Assembly: GCA_964621525.1 (NCBI GenBank)
Contig: CAZUMS010000011.1
Coordinates: 36,857 to 100,856 of the forward strand
Direction: 5' to 3'
Length of the DNA stretch: 64,000 nt
Origin: CAZMGV01 sp964621525 [NCBI: uncultured bacterium]
GTDB lineage: Bacteria; JAGRBM01
Shown here: positions 60,009 to 64,000 of the stretch, one piece after another
Layout: each line of letters starts with the position of its first letter
Numbering within the stretch: the first letter of the stretch is position 1
Notes under the pieces: generated by a model
Database searches by the model: none
What the model was told of the DNA's origin: nothing
What the model saw: the letters and a program-made list of their open reading frames with translations, nothing else
Translations under genes and position numbers: made by a program

Positions 60009-63000
60009 ATGAAATACGGAATGACACGTTGGCTGGCCATGGCAGTTGCCGCAGCGGGTCTCTCGGTGAGCGGTTGCAGCCGTTCGAACGAGAGCACCTC
60101 GGCGACCCCTCTCGACAATTTCACCAATCCCGGTGAAGACACGACAGGCAGTCCGATCTCGATCAAGGACGAAACGACGAACACGACCGAGATCGCCCTG
60201 ATCACGGCCCCGGCCTACCAGACCAATCCGCTCGTTACTCCCGAGCAGATCATCCCGACCCGCGCCACGACGACCAATGTGGCATTTGCCGGTATTCTGA
60301 AAGGCCGTGTTACGGAAGCGAGCGCTGCCGACCGCATGCTGGTGTTTGTGGACCGCATTCCGTGGAGCGACACGGATCTCGGCTCGAACGGCGGCGATTC
60401 GTCCGTTACCTGCATCAACTCCGACTGGCTCGTGATCGATACGGGCACCATGAACGCTGCTGCCGTCGATCCGGACGCTACGGATGACGGTGTGTCCGCC
60501 TGCGTGACCACGGCGACCCCGGGCTGTGTGGCAGCGGGTGCCGGTTTCGGCACCTTTTCCGGCTTCATGCACCAGACTGCAGGCGAGGGCTATCCCGTTA
60601 ACCCGGCGGGCACGAACGCCAGCGGTAACGGCGCGAACCTCCCGGCGACGTCGGTCGGTTTCACCGGCGGCGTGGCGGCTGCTGACATCTGCGAACGCAC
60701 CGTTCCGGTCCGTGTGATTCCTTCCGGCAGCACGAACCGCGCCTTCTCGACGCTCTCCCAGTTCCCCGTCCCCCTCTCTTCCAGTGACTTCTGGGTTACC
60801 TTCCGCTTTGAGTTCTACCGCGGCGCCACCCGCCTCGCCCGCACCTACTCCGCCTGCACCGGCGTGGGCGGCTGCACCAACCCGGCGCAGACGATCTTCG
60901 TTCCGGAAAATCCGCTCGGCACCAAGCGGGTGGGCGACTTCCCGTTCAGCTTCGACTCCCTGCCGCCGCGCATCGACGTGACGGCGTTCAACCGCCAGAA
61001 TGCCACGGTTGATTTCGCCATCGGCGGTGGCACGCTTTCGACGGCTGCGGCCAACGTCGCTTCGTCTATCACGGTGAACGGCACGCAGTTCAACGTGGTG
61101 CAGGAACCCGGTCCGGTCGGCGTGGGCACTGAGCAGACGGATTTCGTCTACATCGATACGAACAATGACAACGTGATCGATGCCGGCGACCTTCCGGCGA
61201 ACATCCAGGCGTTCGCTGACCTGATCAACCGCCACCCGGCCACTTCCGGCGTTGTACGGGCATATGCGTCGTCAGCGACTCAGCTCTCCGTTGTCGCGAT
61301 TGACCGGGGCGCCCAGGGGCTGACCCTGGCAGCGGCCGATCCGGTAACGCCCGGCCTCGACTACACCGTCAACAACACAACCGCTACCGTCATGGATGAC
61401 GGCCAGGACGGCCCCACGGCAGTCTCGTCGCTCGTCACGGGCGGCACGCCCCGCCAGGTTCCCTACGGCCCGATCGGCTATATCCAGCAGTTCTCCGACC
61501 TCAGCACCGTTGCGGGCGGTTCGGGTGCTGCCTCGGGCGGCCAGAACTTCACGGCCCTGAATGCCCAGAACGGCGACATCGTCACGTTCCTCTCGGCGGG
61601 CAACAACGGCCGCACGCGCAAGATCGCCGACGTTGCCGTCGACATGTCGATCCAGGCGACTGCCGGTTCGACGACCTCCGTGACTGCCGCCACGACCGGC
61701 CTCAGCGCCAGCCCCGACTACTACGTGGGCGGCACGCTGACGGTGACGACCCCGACGGCTGCGGCCTTCGGCCAGACCAGCACGATCGTCGACTACGACG
61801 GAGCCGGTGTGTTCAACGTTTCGCCGGCGTTTACGGCGGCTGTTGCGCCCAACGAGGTCCTCCGGCTCGATCTTGGCGGCGCGGGCACCTCGCCCAACGC
61901 GGCCTATCTTGCGTCCCCGGCTCTTGCCGACTCGTCGGCGGCCTCGTTCCTGCTGGTTCATGCCGACATCCAGGCGCTGCGCCCCAGCGAAGCTGGCGAT
62001 GCGGTTGTCTATTCGGCGACCCGCACGGCATCCTCGAACTCCGCCCTTGTGACGGCGGTGGTCCAGGACGGCCGCCCGGCATACATTTATTTCGAATCCG
62101 ATGTGGGCGCTACTGGCCTGAACGGCGACGAGTTGTTCTTTGTGACGACGCAGACTGGTACGGCTGCGAACCGCGTTCGCGTGTCGCTTGAGGACACCGG
62201 TGGTGCTCTCGGCCTTGCGGTCGAGGTTCCGGGCGTGACTCCGCCTGCGGCCGGCAACTACTACGTCGGCAGCCCGGACAATCTGGCGACTGCTACTGAC
62301 GACGAAGGCGATGCCATCATCGGCATCACCTACAACAGCGGCACCGATACGCTCGGCGATATTATCAACCTCGTGAATTCCGATATCGTCGCGCGTCAGT
62401 TCGTGACGGCTGTTCTCGGACCGGCGGCCGCCGCCGGCCATGCGATGCAGAACGGTCTCGGACACATCATTCCGAACTATCCGGATGCGGATTTTGCGAA
62501 CGCGGTGGCGGCGCCGGCCGAAGGCGGCATCATCCCCGGTATCGGCACCGACGTGTCGAACGTGACGATCCGCGGCATCAACCAGTCCTCCGGCGCGGTG
62601 ACGAGCCGTTCGACGGTGATCTCCCGGAGCACGGGCGCGGCCGACACGACCGTCGCCACGGCGGTGACGCAGGATATCGACGCTGGCGGCGCGCCGATTG
62701 CCGATACGGCGATCCGCTTCTACGCAAAGAACAGCGGTTCGGCGGGCAACGGGATCACGGTTTCCCTTGCTGACGCGGTTTCTCTCGATATTACGGACGG
62801 CGTGGGTACGGTCAGCATCGAAGTCCCGGCCGGTACGACGGCCGAGGAACTGGTCGACTTCATCAACGAAGGCACGGCCGGAACAAGGGCAACGCTCGGC
62901 GCGGATGCGGCCGCCGGCGGCCGTAACGACATCACCTTTACCAACGTGACCGCGGGCTCGCCGGCAGCGACCAACTTCGACATCATCGTCAATGTGGTTC

Positions 63001-64000
63001 CCGGCGCTGGAAGCCCGACCGTCACGGTCGGCCAGGTTGGCGGCGGTTCGGGCACGATCGTGACGATCACGATCAACCCCGGTCTTCCGGCGGTTTCCGC
63101 TTCCCAGATCGTGAGCCTTGTGAACGCCGACCCCGAGGCGAAGCTGTTTGTCCGGGCGTCGCTCACGGACGGCCCGACGACGGCGGACACGGTTCAGGTC
63201 GCTCCGGCTCCGACGACGGCGACCTTTGCCGGTTCAGCCGCCCTCGTGGCGACGGCCAACTGGTATGTGGGCGGCACGGTAACGTTCACCTCCGGCCCGA
63301 ACGCGGGCATCACCCGCTCCATCACGACCTATACGGCGGGCCGGCTCATCACGGTTTCCCCGGCGTTCCCGAACGCGGTGACGGCGACCGATGCCTTCAA
63401 TGTGTATAACGCCAACGACGGCCAGCTTGCATGGGGCCAACCGGACGACGCCCCGGCCGGACCCTTAGGTGGAGTCGCCCTTGACGGCACGGGCCGTTCC
63501 GAGCGGGTTGCAGCGATGCACGACGGCGCCTCGAACGGCGCCGGCCAGTACGACCTCACGGCCGGTGCGCCCGCCGATGTCATCACCTACGGCGGCGCGA
63601 CTCCGGATCCCGACATCAATGCGCTGCTCAACGTGACCGGCAAGCTGGTTTCCAGCAACGTTGCGATGACGGTCGGCCAGTTCCAGGGCGGCCAGTGTCT
63701 GCCCTCGTTCATCAACCAGACGTTTGCCAGCGCAGGATCGCTCTGCGTGACGGTGAATATCCCGGTTGCCGAAGGCGAGACCCGGTTCGACGTTCAGGCG
63801 TCTGACGGTTCCGGCAACATCACTGGCGACGGTCTGACAACCTCGCTCCTCAACCTCGCCACGCTGACCTCGCTCGGCTCCTGCTCGGGCGGTGCGTTCG
63901 GCTCGGCTGACCGTTGCGAAATCCTCGATCAGGCGGGCGCCGCCCTCGGCGTGACCCGCGACGTCACCCCGCCGGTCCTCGTTTCCCAGCCGGAAACGGC
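60009..64000 (+). CDS. Giant secreted lipoprotein 3 (N-terminal 1330 aa; runs off the window)
   Basis: ATG 60009 has GGAGGAG seven bases upstream, and the frame is open to the window end. The signal is a clean lipoprotein type: MKYGMTRW, an Ala-rich core, LSVSGC with Cys23. The visible part aligns in order with giant 1: VPYGPIGYIQQF and FTALNAQNGD near residue 490, then LVSSNVAMTVGQFQGGQCLPS and VNIPVAEGETRFDVQASDGS near 1220-1280, and DVTPPVLVSQPE at the edge. FTSG-type modules lie at about 554-622 and 1069-1137. A dockerin-like loop, DTNNDNVIDAGDL, is at about 383-395. By homology a long helical C-terminal region should follow outside the window. Function unknown. Confidence 0.85.
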   Translation, partial: MKYGMTRWLAMAVAAAGLSVSGCSRSNESTSATPLDNFTNPGEDTTGSPISIKDETTNTTEIALITAPAYQTNPLVTPEQIIPTRATTTNVAFAGILKGRVTEASAADRMLVFVDRIPWSDTDLGSNGGDSSVTCINSDWLVIDTGTMNAAAVDPDATDDGVSACVTTATPGCVAAGAGFGTFSGFMHQTAGEGYPVNPAGTNASGNGANLPATSVGFTGGVAAADICERTVPVRVIPSGSTNRAFSTLSQFPVPLSSSDFWVTFRFEFYRGATRLARTYSACTGVGGCTNPAQTIFVPENPLGTKRVGDFPFSFDSLPPRIDVTAFNRQNATVDFAIGGGTLSTAAANVASSITVNGTQFNVVQEPGPVGVGTEQTDFVYIDTNNDNVIDAGDLPANIQAFADLINRHPATSGVVRAYASSATQLSVVAIDRGAQGLTLAAADPVTPGLDYTVNNTTATVMDDGQDGPTAVSSLVTGGTPRQVPYGPIGYIQQFSDLSTVAGGSGAASGGQNFTALNAQNGDIVTFLSAGNNGRTRKIADVAVDMSIQATAGSTTSVTAATTGLSASPDYYVGGTLTVTTPTAAAFGQTSTIVDYDGAGVFNVSPAFTAAVAPNEVLRLDLGGAGTSPNAAYLASPALADSSAASFLLVHADIQALRPSEAGDAVVYSATRTASSNSALVTAVVQDGRPAYIYFESDVGATGLNGDELFFVTTQTGTAANRVRVSLEDTGGALGLAVEVPGVTPPAAGNYYVGSPDNLATATDDEGDAIIGITYNSGTDTLGDIINLVNSDIVARQFVTAVLGPAAAAGHAMQNGLGHIIPNYPDADFANAVAAPAEGGIIPGIGTDVSNVTIRGINQSSGAVTSRSTVISRSTGAADTTVATAVTQDIDAGGAPIADTAIRFYAKNSGSAGNGITVSLADAVSLDITDGVGTVSIEVPAGTTAEELVDFINEGTAGTRATLGADAAAGGRNDITFTNVTAGSPAATNFDIIVNVVPGAGSPTVTVGQVGGGSGTIVTITINPGLPAVSASQIVSLVNADPEAKLFVRASLTDGPTTADTVQVAPAPTTATFAGSAALVATANWYVGGTVTFTSGPNAGITRSITTYTAGRLITVSPAFPNAVTATDAFNVYNANDGQLAWGQPDDAPAGPLGGVALDGTGRSERVAAMHDGASNGAGQYDLTAGAPADVITYGGATPDPDINALLNVTGKLVSSNVAMTVGQFQGGQCLPSFINQTFASAGSLCVTVNIPVAEGETRFDVQASDGSGNITGDGLTTSLLNLATLTSLGSCSGGAFGSADRCEILDQAGAALGVTRDVTPPVLVSQPET

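Overview
The window is a GC-rich, gene-dense piece of a Gram-negative chromosome. Evidence for the cell type includes several lipoprotein signal sequences, a periplasmic MsrPQ system, DedA and UbiB proteins, and a long hybrid histidine kinase. HEAT-repeat lipoproteins and very large secreted proteins suggest a deltaproteobacterial-grade or related uncultivated lineage, but no marker here fixes the taxonomy. No tRNA, rRNA, CRISPR array, transposase or prophage module was seen.

Layout. Bases 1-12,900 carry envelope and redox genes: a truncated ferritin-like gene behind a paired palindromic operator, msrQ-msrP, an MscS channel, an Acg-type nitroreductase, a single-domain response regulator, a HEAT-repeat lipoprotein, a hotdog-like protein, a hybrid histidine kinase, DedA, UbiB and a UbiE-like methyltransferase. 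Bases 12,900-17,000 hold a DUF3943-like protein, a second HEAT lipoprotein and a ParA with two N-terminal zinc clusters followed by a ribbon-helix-helix-like partner, then a dense block of hairpin repeats. Bases 17,000-21,110 are an inserted operon: two AT-rich genes (a DGQHR/DndB-like protein and an unrecognised partner) joined by a 4-bp overlap to a GC-rich D12-class DNA adenine methyltransferase. An MNT nucleotidyltransferase/HEPN pair follows and overlaps the pyruvate kinase gene. Bases 23,600-33,400 carry a hypothetical protein, a Bcp-type peroxiredoxin, an orphan N6-adenine methyltransferase with a specificity-like C-terminus, the SRP RNA directly upstream of dnaX, a membrane-anchored beta-sandwich protein, a degenerate STAS protein, a HEAT-repeat membrane protein and a membrane-anchored trypsin-like protease.

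The right half, 34,031 to the window edge, is three consecutive same-strand genes for giant secreted proteins (3875 aa, 4556 aa and at least 1330 aa). They are paralogues built from shared beta-rich modules. The two complete ones share a collinear C-terminal region of about 2,150-2,220 residues that looks largely helical, carries long conserved signature motifs and matches no family I recognise. This array and the DGQHR-partner-methyltransferase operon are the two best candidates for undescribed systems.

A family of GC-rich hairpin repeats (CCCTCCCT/AGGGAGGG type, often paired and flanked by a CCCGGCGCTTCGC-like arm) sits only between genes, between 10.4 and 23.6 kb. Some copies appear to double as terminators.
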